The notes under the pieces were generated by a model. The model had not been told where the DNA came from, searched no databases, and was given only the letters and a program-made list of their open reading frames with translations. A stretch of DNA of 64,000 nucleotides from Kineosporiaceae bacterium SCSIO 59966 (GTDB taxonomy: Bacteria; Actinomycetota; Actinomycetes; Actinomycetales; SCSIO-59966): NCBI GenBank assembly GCA_020881835.1, contig CP052876.1, positions 1,984,001-2,048,000 of the forward strand. The letters are read 5' to 3'. Within the stretch, counting starts at the first letter, position 1. Every line of letters starts with the position of its first letter. A program made the translations under genes and the position numbers. Below are positions 35,132 through 47,414 of the stretch, one piece after another.

Positions 35132-36129
35132 CCCCGGAGATCCTCCAGTACGAGTTCATGCAGCGGGCGCTGCTCGCCGCTCTGCTCGTCGGCCTGGCCG
35201 CCCCTCTCGTCGGGGTGTTCCTCGTCCAGCGCCGCCTCGCGCTCATCGGCGACGGCCTCGGGCACGTCGCCCTGGCCGGGGTCGCGGCGGGCCTGCTGAC
35301 CGGCACCGCCCCGGTGTGGACGGCGCTCGTCGCGGCGGTGGGCGCGGCGGTCCTCATCGAGGTGGTGCGCGCCGGGGGCCGCTCCAGCGGGGACGTCGTG
35401 CTCGCCGTCCTGTTCTACGGGGGCATCGCCGGCGGCGTCGTGCTGATCAGCCTGTCACCGGAGGGGTCGGCGGCCAACCTCACCGCCTACCTGTTCGGGT
35501 CGATCACGACGACGAGCGCCTCCGACGTCACCGTGTTCGCCGTGCTCACCGCCGTCGTCCTGGCTGCTGCCGTGATCCTCACCCCACGGCTGTTCGCCGT
35601 CACCACCGACGAGGAGTTCGCCCGGGCTGCCGGGCTGCGGCCGTTCACCGTCAATGTCATCCTGGCCGTCCTGGTGGCCACCACGGTCGTCGTGTCGATG
35701 CGGACCGTCGGCCTGCTGCTCATCAGCGCCCTCATGGTCGTGCCGAACGCCGCCGCGCAGCAGATCCACCGCAGCTTCCGGGCGGCGCTGCTCACCGCGG
35801 TGGGCATCGGACTGGTGACGAGCACCGGCGGCGTCGTCGTGTCGTTCTACGCGGACACTCCCAGCGGCGGCACGATCGTCCTGCTCGGGATCGCGGTGTT
35901 CGTCGCCGCGACTGCGGCCCGCGCCGTCCGGGACGCCGTGGCGACCCGGCGGCACCGGAGCGCGGAACGGCACTCCGAGCACGAGCACGGGCCCGACTGC
36001 GGGCACGAGGCGCTGCCGCACGACGACCACGTCGACTACCTGCACGACGGGCACCGGCACGCCCCGCACGGCGACCACTACGACGAGCACACCTACGGCC
36101 AGGAGCAGCAGACCGGAGGCCGACCATGA
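35128..36129 (+). CDS. znuB: Zinc ABC transporter permease
   Basis: A 333-residue inner-membrane permease with about eight or nine transmembrane segments. The ABC-3 family motif is around RRLALIGDGLGHVALAGVAA, and RTVGLLLISALMVVPNAAAQ is also typical. The GTG at 35128 overlaps the znuC stop (GTGA); a GTG nine bases upstream is the alternative. The last 50 residues form a His/Asp-rich cytosolic tail (HEHGPDCGHEALPHDDHVDY and more), longer than usual for the family and paralleling the tails in znuA and znuC. Confidence 0.93.
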   Translation: MTPEILQYEFMQRALLAALLVGLAAPLVGVFLVQRRLALIGDGLGHVALAGVAAGLLTGTAPVWTALVAAVGAAVLIEVVRAGGRSSGDVVLAVLFYGGIAGGVVLISLSPEGSAANLTAYLFGSITTTSASDVTVFAVLTAVVLAAAVILTPRLFAVTTDEEFARAAGLRPFTVNVILAVLVATTVVVSMRTVGLLLISALMVVPNAAAQQIHRSFRAALLTAVGIGLVTSTGGVVVSFYADTPSGGTIVLLGIAVFVAATAARAVRDAVATRRHRSAERHSEHEHGPDCGHEALPHDDHVDYLHDGHRHAPHGDHYDEHTYGQEQQTGGRP

Positions 36130-36533
36130 GCCCCGCCGCCCGGCGCAGGGCCTCCCCGCAGCGGGTGGCCGTCGAGGACCTGCTGCGCAGCACCGAGGGG
36201 TTCACCAGCGCCCAGGACCTGCACGCCCGGCTGCGCCAGCGCGGCGACCGGGTGGGCCTGGCCACGGTCTACCGTGCCCTGCAGTCGCTCGCCGAGGAGG
36301 GCGCCGTCGACGTGCTGCGCACCGACGACGGCGAGGCGCTCTACCGACGCTGCAGCACCAGCCACCACCACCACCTCGTGTGCCGGGTGTGCGGGCGCAC
36401 GGTCGAGGTCGAGGGCCGCCCGGTGGAGCGGTGGGCGGTGCAGGTGGCCGCCGAGCACGGCTTCGCCGACGTCGACCACGTCGTCGAGGTGTTCGGCACC
36501 TGCGCGGACTGTGCCCGGCGCCGGACCGGCTGA
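36126..36533 (+). CDS. zur: Fur-family zinc uptake regulator
   Basis: A 135-residue metal-sensing repressor that shuts zinc uptake when zinc is plentiful. DNA-binding part: AVEDLLRSTEGFTSAQDLHA and VGLATVYRALQSLAEEGAVD. Metal part: HHHHLVCRVCGRTVEVEG with one CxxC, and a second CADC near the end for the structural zinc. The ATG overlaps the znuB stop (ATGA), so it is the last gene of the operon it probably controls through the box at 33301-33315. Confidence 0.93.
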   Translation: MSPAARRRASPQRVAVEDLLRSTEGFTSAQDLHARLRQRGDRVGLATVYRALQSLAEEGAVDVLRTDDGEALYRRCSTSHHHHLVCRVCGRTVEVEGRPVERWAVQVAAEHGFADVDHVVEVFGTCADCARRRTG

Positions 36534-36548
36534 GATCCTCCCGGCAGG

Positions 36549-37352
36549 TCAGCCGTCCGTGGTGTCCACCGCGTCCACCGCTGCCCCGTACCGACGGTCC
36601 CGGCGCGCGTAGTGCTCGACGGCCCGCCACAGGTGCCGGCGGTCCACGTCGGGCCACAGCGTGTCGAGGAAGACGAGCTCGGCGTAGGCCGACTGCCACA
36701 GCAGGAAGTTCGACGTCCGCTGCTCACCGCTGGTGCGGATGAACAGGTCGACGTCCGGCAGGTCCGGCTCGTCGAGGTACCGGGCGACCGTCTTCTCGTC
36801 CACCCGCGCGGGGTCGAGCCTGCCGGCCGCCGCGTCGACGGCGATGGCCCGGGCAGCGTCGGCGAGCTCGGCCCGCCCGCCGTAGTTGACGCACATCGTG
36901 AGCGTGAGGACGTCGTTGCCGGCGGTGAGCCGCTCGGCCTCCTCGAGCTCACGGACGACGCTCGCCCACAGCCGCGGCCGGCGTCCGGCCCAGCGCACTC
37001 GCACCCCCCAGGCGTTCATCTGGTCCCGTCGTCGGCGCAGCACGTCCCGGTTGAACCCCATGAGGAAGCGCACCTCCTCCGGGGAGCGCTTCCAGTTCTC
37101 GGTGGAGAACGCGTACGCGGACACGTGGGTGATACCGATCTCGATCGCTCCGGCGACGACGTCCAGGAGTGCGGCCTCGCCGGCCTCGTGGCCGGCGGTC
37201 CGCGGCAGCCCGCGGGAGTTGGCCCACCGGCCGTTGCCGTCCATGACGACGGCGACGTGCCGCGGCACCAGGGCAGCAGGCACGGCAGGCGGCCGCGCCC
37301 CGCTCGGGTGCGGTGGCGGCGGGGTCACCGGTCGACCACGCGCGCCCTTCAC
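36549..37352 (-). CDS. uppS: Undecaprenyl/decaprenyl diphosphate synthase (UPP family)
   Basis: A 267-residue cis-prenyltransferase making the lipid carrier for cell-wall synthesis. Motifs: [18 protein letters not shown] with the catalytic Asp, [37 protein letters not shown] and [20 protein letters not shown]. The GTG at 37352 overlaps the recO stop by GTGA. The N-terminus carries a Pro-rich extension ([20 protein letters not shown]) of the kind seen in actinobacteria. Chain length of the product cannot be told from sequence. Confidence 0.95.
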   Translation of the reverse strand: MKGARGRPVTPPPPHPSGARPPAVPAALVPRHVAVVMDGNGRWANSRGLPRTAGHEAGEAALLDVVAGAIEIGITHVSAYAFSTENWKRSPEEVRFLMGFNRDVLRRRRDQMNAWGVRVRWAGRRPRLWASVVRELEEAERLTAGNDVLTLTMCVNYGGRAELADAARAIAVDAAAGRLDPARVDEKTVARYLDEPDLPDVDLFIRTSGEQRTSNFLLWQSAYAELVFLDTLWPDVDRRHLWRAVEHYARRDRRYGAAVDAVDTTDG

Positions 37353-38080
37353 GGGCGGTCCACGAGCCGCAGGGAGCGGACGCCGCGCTCCAGGTGCCAC
37401 TGCAGGTAGGCAGCCACGAGGCCGCTGCCCTCACGCCGCTCACGGGGGCCGCTGGCGTCGGCCAGCGCCCAGTCGCCGGAGAGCAGCGCTGCCAACAGCT
37501 CAAGGGTGGCGGGGGCAGGAGCCGCTGCACCGGGCGGGCGGCACGAGGGACAGGCGGCGCCACCGAGGGCGACGGCGAACGCTCGGTGCGGCCCGGGGGC
37601 GCCGCAACGGGCGCAGTCGGTGAGGCTGGCCGCCCAGCCGGCCACCGCCATCGACCGCAGCAGGAACGCGTCGAGGACGAGCTCCGGGTCGTGCTCGCGG
37701 CGGACGAGGGTGCGCAGCCCGCCCAGGAGCAGCAGGTACTGCTGGGTGGCCGGCTCGCGCTCCTCGGCGGTCAGTCGCTCGGCGGTCTCGGCCATGGCGG
37801 TCGCCGTCGTCCACAACGGGTAGTCCTCGGCGATCGTGCGCCCGTACGGGGAGAGTGTCTCGGCCTGGGTGACGATGTCGAGCGAGCGCCCGGTGTAGAG
37901 CTGCAGGTCGACGTGCATGAACGGCTCGACCCGGGCCCCGAACCGGCTGGACGTCCGACGGACCCCCTTGGCGACGGCGCGGACCCGGCCGTGGTGGCGG
38001 GTGAGCAGGGTGACGATCCGGTCGGCCTCCCCCAGCTTCTGGGTGCGCAGGACGACGGCCTCGTCGCGGTACAGGCTCAC
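37349..38080 (-). CDS. recO: DNA repair protein RecO
   Basis: A 243-residue protein that works with RecR to load RecA at gaps. The OB-fold N-terminus is [20 protein letters not shown] then [20 protein letters not shown]. The zinc finger reads [13 protein letters not shown] and [10 protein letters not shown]. The start is the GTG at 38080; longer frames lie inside the GGDEF gene. First half of a coupled pair with uppS. Confidence 0.93.
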   Translation of the reverse strand: MSLYRDEAVVLRTQKLGEADRIVTLLTRHHGRVRAVAKGVRRTSSRFGARVEPFMHVDLQLYTGRSLDIVTQAETLSPYGRTIAEDYPLWTTATAMAETAERLTAEEREPATQQYLLLLGGLRTLVRREHDPELVLDAFLLRSMAVAGWAASLTDCARCGAPGPHRAFAVALGGAACPSCRPPGAAAPAPATLELLAALLSGDWALADASGPRERREGSGLVAAYLQWHLERGVRSLRLVDRP

Positions 38081-38096
38081 CGCAGCATCATCCCGC

Positions 38097-39668
38097 TCAG
38101 GAGATGACGACCCGGTCCCGGCCGGCGCGCTTGGCCGCGAGCATCGCCTGGTCGGCGGCGGTGAGGGCGTCGTCGGGGTCGGCGGCGCGGGCCACGCCCA
38201 GAGAGACGGTGATCTCCAGCCCGGGGTGCAGCCGCTGCCAGTCGTGGTCGCGGACCGCGTGCAGCAGCCGGTGGGCGATGTCGTCGGCGGCCTCCACGCC
38301 GTCGTCGGTGACCAGGACGACGAACTCGTCACCGCCGTAGCGGATGACGGTGTCACCGGCCCGGCAGTGCTGACGCAGGATGTCGGCCATCTCCAGCAGG
38401 ACGCTGTCCCCGACGGCGTGCGAGTACACGTCGTTGACGTCCTTGAACCGGTCGATGTCGACGAACACGGCGCACATCCGCTCACCGGCCCGCGACACCG
38501 CCTCGGTCAGCGCCCGCCGGTTGCCCAGCCCGGTCAGCGGGTCGGCGAGCACCTCCCGCCCCACCCGCTGGTGCTCCTCGGTGAGCTCCCACAGCCGCTG
38601 CCGGTCGGTCAGCGCGGCGAACCGTGACTCCCGCTCCCCCCAGCTGCGGGCGAAGCCCTCCCGGGCCATCGCCTCCCAGATCTCGACGGCCGGGTGCTTG
38701 CCGAGCTCGCCGACGTAGGCGTCGGCAACCGCGTACATGGCGGTCGCCATCCACACGTCCCGGTGGGCGCTCCTGGCGCCCTCGTAGGCAGCGGTCAACG
38801 GCTCGCGGGCGGCGACGTAGTCACCGGCCTCCAGCAGCTCACCGCCCAGGACGAGCCAGCGCAGCTGGGTCTCGACGAGCTCGTCGCGTAGCCGGAACGC
38901 GTTCTCGACGCCGCGGACGCGGGCCGCGGCCAGGGCCCGCTCCCCCAGCCGGGACACCGCGAAGGCCTCCAGGACGTCGGCCCGGGCGCACAGCTCGACG
39001 TCACCGAGGCGGGTGGCGTGCCGGGACATCCGGCGGGCCTCCTGTGCGCACCGGACGAAGCGAGTGCGGGCTCCGGCGCCGTCGCCGACGAGCTCGAGCG
39101 TGGCGCCCCACCGGGCGTACAGGGCGGCGCACTCCTGGGCGCGGTGCACCTCGACGTCGTCGACGTCGGTCTCCCACAGCGTGGTGAGCAGGGCCTCGGC
39201 CTCCTCGTACAGGTACACCTCGCGCAGCGCGATCGCGACCGCCATCCGCGCCGACATCGCGTTGTAGCTGCCGCGCGCCAGCCGGGGCACCTGCCAGACC
39301 GCCTCGGCGAGGGCGTCCAGCGCCCGGTTGAGCTCGCCGCTGGCCGCGGCCGACTCGGCGAGCAGGGCGAGGCCCTTGGCCCGCCACTCCGGCTCGTCGT
39401 CCACGGCGAGCTCGTCGAGCAGGTCCATCGCGGCGCTCACCGCGGAGCGCCGCCGGCCTGACTCCAGCAGGGCGACGCCCTCGACGTAGCGCAGGAACCG
39501 CACGCTCGCCCCGTCCCCGGCCGCCTGGGCGAGCGGGAGAGCCTCCCTGCAGGCGCGGACCGCCTCGTCGCTCATCCCGTCGATGTAGAACCGGTGCGCC
39601 CGCACGACGAGGGGCTGGAACGGCCCGAAGCCGTCCAGCCGCACCAGCGCGCTCTGCTGCTCCTCCAC
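38097..39668 (-). CDS. Diguanylate cyclase with TPR-like N-terminal domain
   Basis: A 523-residue protein predicted to make cyclic di-GMP. The first 350 residues are TPR-like helices (for example [20 protein letters not shown] and [20 protein letters not shown]) with no membrane segment. The C-terminal GGDEF domain contains [34 protein letters not shown] and an intact active site [11 protein letters not shown]. Five residues before GGDEF lies RAGD, a canonical RxxD inhibitory site, so product inhibition is likely. The start is the GTG at 39668 with a G-rich site; a GTG at 39737 is possible. It is followed by recO after 16 bases. Confidence 0.9.
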   Translation of the reverse strand: MEEQQSALVRLDGFGPFQPLVVRAHRFYIDGMSDEAVRACREALPLAQAAGDGASVRFLRYVEGVALLESGRRRSAVSAAMDLLDELAVDDEPEWRAKGLALLAESAAASGELNRALDALAEAVWQVPRLARGSYNAMSARMAVAIALREVYLYEEAEALLTTLWETDVDDVEVHRAQECAALYARWGATLELVGDGAGARTRFVRCAQEARRMSRHATRLGDVELCARADVLEAFAVSRLGERALAAARVRGVENAFRLRDELVETQLRWLVLGGELLEAGDYVAAREPLTAAYEGARSAHRDVWMATAMYAVADAYVGELGKHPAVEIWEAMAREGFARSWGERESRFAALTDRQRLWELTEEHQRVGREVLADPLTGLGNRRALTEAVSRAGERMCAVFVDIDRFKDVNDVYSHAVGDSVLLEMADILRQHCRAGDTVIRYGGDEFVVLVTDDGVEAADDIAHRLLHAVRDHDWQRLHPGLEITVSLGVARAADPDDALTAADQAMLAAKRAGRDRVVIS

Positions 39669-39812
39669 GTCCGCCCCCGGTCTGCTCCGCCACCGGCGGA
39701 GACGTCCCCCGTTCCGACACGGCACCACGGGTACCATCCGGTAACACTCTGCCAGGTCCGGACGATGTCCGCCCTCACCCGCACCGGACGACTGTGGACG
39801 ACGACGCGGATT

Positions 39813-41633
<1,821 letters not shown>

Positions 41634-41755
41634 CTACAGGCCCTCGCCGCGGCAGCCAAGGAGGAGGCGCGCCGTCCGCACGCCGGAAGCGTACTCCCGG
41701 ACCGACCGGGCGTGTCCAGCGCCTGGTCCGACGTCCCGCGTACCGAGACGGGCGG

Positions 41756-42652
41756 CTAGAACCCGAGCCGGCCCAGCTGCTTGGGGTCGCGCTGCCAGTC
41801 CTTGGCGACCTTGACCCTCAGGTCGAGGTGGACGCGGGTCCCCAGCAGTGCCTCGATCTGACGGCGGGACCGGGTGCCGACCTCCCGCAGCCGGGCGCCG
41901 CCACGGCCGATGATGATGCCCTTCTGGCTGTCCCGCTCGACGTAGAGCCAGGCGTACACGTCGAGCAGGTCCTCCCGGCCCTCCCGCGGCGTCATCTCCT
42001 CGACGACGACGGCCAGGGAGTGGGGCAGCTCGTCGCGCACCCCCTCGAGCGCGGCCTCCCGGATGAGCTCGGCGACCATGACGACCTCGGGCTCGTCGGT
42101 GGGCTCGCCGGCCGGGTACAGCGGGGGACCCTCGGGCAGGTGCGAGACGAGGACGTCGGCCAGGACGTCGACCTGGTAGCCGTCGACGGCCGACACCGGG
42201 ACGACGTCCGCCCAGTCACCCAGTCCGCTCACCGCGACCAGGTGCTCGGCGAGCCGGGCCCGGTCGACCGTGTCGCTCTTCGTCACGACGGCCACGACCG
42301 GCGTGCCCCGGATCCCCGCGAGCTGGTCGGCGATGAACCGGTCACCCGGGCCGACGCGCTGGTCGGCGGGCAGGCAGAAGCCGATGACGTCGACCTCGGC
42401 CAGGGTGTCGACGACGAGCTCGTTGAGCCGGCGGCCGAGCAGGGTCCGCGGCCGGTGCAGCCCGGGGGTGTCGACGAGCACCAGCTGGGCGTCGGGCCGG
42501 TGGACGATGCCGCGGACCGTGTGCCGCGTCGTCTGCGGTCGGCTGGAGGTGATCGCCACCTTCGTCCCCACCAGGGCGTTGGTCAGCGTGGACTTGCCCG
42601 CGTTCGGTCGGCCGACCAGGCAGGCGAACCCGGAACGGTGGGGGTCGGTCAC
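41756..42652 (-). CDS. era: GTPase Era
   Basis: A 298-residue GTPase that binds 16S rRNA during small-subunit assembly. G-domain motifs: LVGRPNAGKSTLTNALVG (G1), VLVDTPGLHRPRT (G3), VVTKSDTVD (G4) and VSAVDG (G5). The C-terminal KH domain includes KGIIIGRGGARLREVGTRSR. The start is the GTG at 42652 (VTDPHRSGFACLVGRPNAGK), overlapping the upstream transporter stop as GTGA. The much longer open frame above it is antisense or out of frame to the transporter and CBS genes. Confidence 0.96.
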   Translation of the reverse strand: MTDPHRSGFACLVGRPNAGKSTLTNALVGTKVAITSSRPQTTRHTVRGIVHRPDAQLVLVDTPGLHRPRTLLGRRLNELVVDTLAEVDVIGFCLPADQRVGPGDRFIADQLAGIRGTPVVAVVTKSDTVDRARLAEHLVAVSGLGDWADVVPVSAVDGYQVDVLADVLVSHLPEGPPLYPAGEPTDEPEVVMVAELIREAALEGVRDELPHSLAVVVEEMTPREGREDLLDVYAWLYVERDSQKGIIIGRGGARLREVGTRSRRQIEALLGTRVHLDLRVKVAKDWQRDPKQLGRLGF

Positions 42653-43542
42653 GCCGTGGATCCTCTCACCCGGGCCGGCCGGGTGGTCGCAGTCAGCGCG
42701 GTGAGGGCCAGGCCGACGAGCACGAGCAGGGCGCCGGCCCAGCCGACCGGGGTGGGCCGCTCCCCCAGCACGGCGACGGCCAGTCCGGTCGCGACGACGG
42801 GCTCGGTGAGTCCCAGCGTGGACACCACCGGTGCCGCCAGCCGGCGCAGCCCGCGAGCGAGCAGGAGGTAGCCGGCGACCGTCGGGGCGAGCCCGAGCCA
42901 CAGCGCGGCCCCGACCCCCTCGACGGACCCGAGCCAGGACAGGTCGGTGCTCAGCAGCGCCGGGCTGAGCAGGGCAGCGGTGACGACGAACGTGCCGGCG
43001 GTGACGGCCAGCGGTCCGGGGGCGGGCCGGTGGGAGGGCCCGCCGACGACGGCGCGGCCGGTCGCGACCGTGTAGGCGGCGTAGCTGAGCCCGGCGAGCA
43101 GGGCCAGGACGACGCCGTCCGGCTGCAGCCGGACGCTCGACCCCCCGGCCACCAGGAGGACGAGACCGGCGACGCCGACGGCGGTGGCCGCGGCCCAGGC
43201 CCGGGTCGTGCGCCGGTGCAGGAGCCCGGCGAACACCGGCGCCGAGCCGATGGCGAGCAGGGTGCCGGCGGCGACCCCCGTGAGCAGCACCGCGGACAGG
43301 AACGTCAGCTGGAAGGCGGCCTGCGCGGCGCCGGCCACCCACACCGCCCGGTGGGTGAGCGCGGCGGTCCAGCGCTCGCCGGCCCAGGCGGCGAGCGGGA
43401 CGAGGACGACGGCGGCGACGAGCACCCGGACCGCGCCGACCGAGGCGCCGGAGGCCTCCGGGACGAGCGTGCGCACGGTGCCGACCGTGCCGAACAGGGC
43501 CGTGCCGGCGACGACCTGGGCGACCGCCGTCGCCTGGCTCAC
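42649..43542 (-). CDS. EamA (DMT superfamily) transporter
   Basis: A 297-residue membrane protein with ten hydrophobic segments in two EamA repeats, the layout of drug/metabolite exporters. The second repeat includes GLAPTVAGYLLLARGLRRLA and LGLTEPVVATGLAVAVLGER, the family's most conserved part. The substrate is unknown. It is wedged between the CBS-domain gene and era with a 4-base GTGA overlap at each end, an unusual tenant in this otherwise conserved block. Confidence 0.9.
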   Translation of the reverse strand: MSQATAVAQVVAGTALFGTVGTVRTLVPEASGASVGAVRVLVAAVVLVPLAAWAGERWTAALTHRAVWVAGAAQAAFQLTFLSAVLLTGVAAGTLLAIGSAPVFAGLLHRRTTRAWAAATAVGVAGLVLLVAGGSSVRLQPDGVVLALLAGLSYAAYTVATGRAVVGGPSHRPAPGPLAVTAGTFVVTAALLSPALLSTDLSWLGSVEGVGAALWLGLAPTVAGYLLLARGLRRLAAPVVSTLGLTEPVVATGLAVAVLGERPTPVGWAGALLVLVGLALTALTATTRPARVRGSTA

Positions 43543-44837
43543 CGCGGCGGACCCGGCTCGCCGTCCGCGGCGTCGACCCGCCGGGCCAGCACGGTGGCGA
43601 TCCGGTTGCGCCGGCCGCCGCGCCGCTCCGCGACGAGCTCCAGCCCGCCGGTGACCGCGCGCGCCCCCGGGATCGGGACCTTTCCGAGCGCCTTGGCGAG
43701 CAGCCCGCCGACCGAGTCGACCTCGTCCTCGTCGATCTCGACGTCGAAGAGCTCGGCCAGCTCGTCGATCGGGAGGCGGGCGCTGACCCGGTAGGTGCCG
43801 TCCTCCAGCGGCTCGACACCCGGGGTCTCCCGGTCGTACTCGTCGACGATCTCGCCGACGATCTCCTCCAGCACGTCCTCGATGGTGACGAGCCCGGCCG
43901 TGCCGCCGTACTCGTCGACGACGATCGCCACGTGGGTCGAGTCCCGCTGCATCTCCCGCAGCAGGTCGTCGACGGGCTTGCTGTCCGGGACGAACACCGG
44001 CTCGCGCATGAGCTCCTCGACCGCGAGCCGGTCGGCGGCGTCCGGGTCCTCGTGCACCGCCCGCGTGACGTCCTTGAGGTACAGGACGCCGAGCATGTCG
44101 TCCAGGGACTCACCGATGACCGGGACCCGGGAGAAGCCGGACCGCAGGAAGAGGTTCATCGCCTTGCGCAGCGGCGTGCCGGCGTCGATGGCGACCATGT
44201 CCGTCCGCGGCACCATGACCTCCCGGGTGAGGGTGTCGCCGAGCTCGAACACCGAGTGGATCATCTCCCGCTCCCCGGCCTCGATGACCTGGGACTCACT
44301 GGCCAGGTCGACGAGCTCACGCAGCTCGTTCTCGGTAGAGAACGGTCCCTCGCGCAGACCCCGCCCGGGGGTGAGGAGGTTGCCGAGGGCGACGAGCACC
44401 CGCGCCAGCGGAGCGAGCACGCGCAGCACCCGGCCGAGCAGCGGCACCACGGCGAGCGCGATGCCCGCGGGGTGCTGACGACCCAGGGTGCGGGGCGCGA
44501 CACCGACGAGGACGTAGGTGACCGCCGCCATCACCGCGGTCGTCACGACGAGCAGCGCCGGCCACTCGCGCAGCGGCGCAGCCAGCGCGAGCGCAGCGGC
44601 CACCACCGCCCCGGTCTCCGCGGTGACCCGCACGAGCGTGGACACGTTGATGAACGGCGGGTAGTTCGCGAGCACCCGCTGGACGGCGGGCGCGCCGCGG
44701 CGGCCCTCGGCCACGAGCCGGGCCGCCTCCGGCCGGGTCAGCCGGTTGAGCGCGGCCTCGGTGGCGGCGAGCACCCCGGCGAGCACGACGAGCAGGACGG
44801 CGAGCACGGCCATCCAGCCGGCCGGGGCGCTGCTCAC
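43539..44837 (-). CDS. CorC/HlyC family membrane protein with CNNM and CBS domains
   Basis: A 432-residue protein with a CNNM membrane domain of three or four segments ([20 protein letters not shown] onward). Paired CBS domains follow ([20 protein letters not shown] and [20 protein letters not shown]), then a CorC/HlyC C-terminal domain ([20 protein letters not shown]). The family is linked to magnesium or cobalt export. The start is the GTG at 44837, overlapping the ybeY stop. In this position beside ybeY and phoH it is standard for actinobacteria. Confidence 0.92.
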   Translation of the reverse strand: MSSAPAGWMAVLAVLLVVLAGVLAATEAALNRLTRPEAARLVAEGRRGAPAVQRVLANYPPFINVSTLVRVTAETGAVVAAALALAAPLREWPALLVVTTAVMAAVTYVLVGVAPRTLGRQHPAGIALAVVPLLGRVLRVLAPLARVLVALGNLLTPGRGLREGPFSTENELRELVDLASESQVIEAGEREMIHSVFELGDTLTREVMVPRTDMVAIDAGTPLRKAMNLFLRSGFSRVPVIGESLDDMLGVLYLKDVTRAVHEDPDAADRLAVEELMREPVFVPDSKPVDDLLREMQRDSTHVAIVVDEYGGTAGLVTIEDVLEEIVGEIVDEYDRETPGVEPLEDGTYRVSARLPIDELAELFDVEIDEDEVDSVGGLLAKALGKVPIPGARAVTGGLELVAERRGGRRNRIATVLARRVDAADGEPGPPR

Positions 44838-45285
44838 CGGCGGCCGGACAGGAACGTCAGCAGCAGCCGGCGCTGCAGCGCGAACATCTCCTTCTCCTCC
44901 TCGGGCTCGGCGTGGTCGAACCCGAGCAGGTGGAGGATCCCGTGGGCGGTGAGCAGCAGGAGCTCCTCGGCGGTGGAGTGGCCTGCCTCGGCGGCCTGGC
45001 GGGCGGCCACCTCGGGGCACAGGACGACGTCCCCGAGCAACCCGGCCGGTGCCGGCTCCGCCTCGGTCCCGGGGCGCAGCTCGTCCATCGGGAAGGACAG
45101 CACGTCGGTGGGGCCCGGCTCGTCCATCCACTGCTCGTGCAGCCGGCTCATGGTCTCGGTGTCGACGAGGAGCACCGACAGGTCGGCCTGCGGGTGCACG
45201 TGCATCTCGTCGAGCACGTACCGGGCGAGGGCGCCCACCTCTGCCTCGTCGACGTCCCGGCCGGACTCGTTGAGGACCTCGACGC

Positions 45286-45289
<4 letters not shown>
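44834..45289 (-). CDS. ybeY: Endoribonuclease YbeY
   Basis: A 151-residue zinc endoribonuclease for 16S rRNA 3'-end maturation and ribosome quality control. The metal site [20 protein letters not shown] holds the three conserved histidines. The N-terminus [20 protein letters not shown] and the central VLSFPMD match the family. The GTG start overlaps the phoH stop by GTGA, and its stop overlaps the next gene's start. Confidence 0.95.
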
Positions 45290-46305
<1,016 letters not shown>

Positions 46306-46368
46306 GGTCGGGCGCGGGGCCCTGCTCCTCGGGGTCGGGGCGACGTGTCCCGCCCATGCTACGCGCGG

Positions 46369-46731
46369 TCAGCCGGGGGGCCACTGCATGGAGCGCCCGC
46401 CCAGGACGTGACCGTGCACGTGGAAGACGCTCTGCCCGGCCGCGCGGCCGGTGTTGAACAGCAGCCGGAACTGCCCGTCGCACTCGTCCGCGGCCACCTC
46501 GGCACCCACCCTGACGACGTCGGCGAGCAGGTCCTTGTCGGCGGCGGCGAGCGCGGCGACGTCCGGGTAGTGCGCGACCGGCACCACGAGGACGTGCACC
46601 GGGGCCTTGGGGTCGACGTCCCGGAAGGCGACGACCCGCTCGTCCCGGCGCACGACGTCGGCAGGCAGGTCCCCGGCCACGATCCGGCAGAACAGGCACT
46701 CCGGGTCCGTGTCTGGGCTCGACAGGTTCAC
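46369..46731 (-). CDS. HIT family nucleotide-binding protein
   Basis: A 120-residue HIT-triad protein, probably a nucleoside phosphoramidase or dinucleotide hydrolase of the HinT type. The catalytic triad is in VFHVHGHVLGGRSMQWPPG. The N-terminal ECLFCRIVAGDLPADVVRRD has one Cys pair. The GTG at 46731 begins VNLSSPDTDPECLFCRIVAG. It precedes phoH by 63 bases and is divergent from the sigma-factor gene. Confidence 0.93.
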   Translation of the reverse strand: MNLSSPDTDPECLFCRIVAGDLPADVVRRDERVVAFRDVDPKAPVHVLVVPVAHYPDVAALAAADKDLLADVVRVGAEVAADECDGQFRLLFNTGRAAGQSVFHVHGHVLGGRSMQWPPG

Positions 46732-46823
46732 GCCCGCCAGGTTATCGGGACGGCGAGCCTGCAGGACGGCGAGCCTGCGGGACGTCGTGTCAACCGGACG
46801 GCAGGCTGGGGCGTGTACGTCGT

Positions 46824-47414
46824 GTGAGCGTGCTGGTGGGAACGGAACCGGAGGCGAGGTGGACCGTGGACGAGGCCGCCCGCGTGACCGAGCCCGTCGC
46901 CGGTGACCCGCGGGACTGGGACGCCGACACCGCGGTCGCGAACCTGTACGCGGTGCACTGGCGGCCGATGGTCCGCCTGGCCGCTCTGCTGATGGGCGAG
47001 ACGGCGTCCGCCGAGGAGGTCGTCGCCGACGCCTTCGTCGGCCTGCACCGCCGGTGGCCCCGGCTGCGGGACCCGCAGGCGGCTGCGGCCTACCTGCGGG
47101 CCAGCGTGGTCAACGGCAGCAGGTCGGTGCGCCGGCACCGGGACGTCGAGGTCCGCCGCCGCCAGCCGGGGTCGCCGGAGCCGGCGGGACCGGAGGAGCG
47201 CGCGCTGCGCTCCGAGGAGGACGCCCGGGTGCTCGCAGCGCTGCGCCGGCTGCCACGCCGGCAGCAGGAGGTGCTCGTGCTGCGCTACTACGCCGACGCG
47301 TCGGAGGCCGAGATCGCCGACACGCTGGGGGTCAGCCGCGGGGCCGTGAAGAGTCACGCTCACCGTGGCGTCGCCGCCCTGCGGGCGGCCCTGACCGAGG
47401 AGGGGCTGCGGTGA
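46824..47414 (+). CDS. ECF-type RNA polymerase sigma factor
   Basis: A 196-residue sigma-70 family factor with only regions 2 and 4. Region 2 is YAVHWRPMVRLAALLMGETA with AEEVVADAFVGLHRRWPRL. Region 4 is LPRRQQEVLVLRYYADASEA followed by EIADTLGVSRGAVKSHAHRG. This is the SigE/SCO-type subgroup that lacks a classic zinc-finger anti-sigma. Its stop overlaps the next gene by GTGA, so the downstream membrane protein probably partners or is co-regulated with it. Confidence 0.92.
   Translation: MSVLVGTEPEARWTVDEAARVTEPVAGDPRDWDADTAVANLYAVHWRPMVRLAALLMGETASAEEVVADAFVGLHRRWPRLRDPQAAAAYLRASVVNGSRSVRRHRDVEVRRRQPGSPEPAGPEERALRSEEDARVLAALRRLPRRQQEVLVLRYYADASEAEIADTLGVSRGAVKSHAHRGVAALRAALTEEGLR

Noticed and set aside
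41756-44113. A 785-residue Era fusion
   Set aside because: The added N-terminus lies under the transporter and CBS genes in another frame and has shadow composition. The GTG at 42652 fits the overlap pattern.
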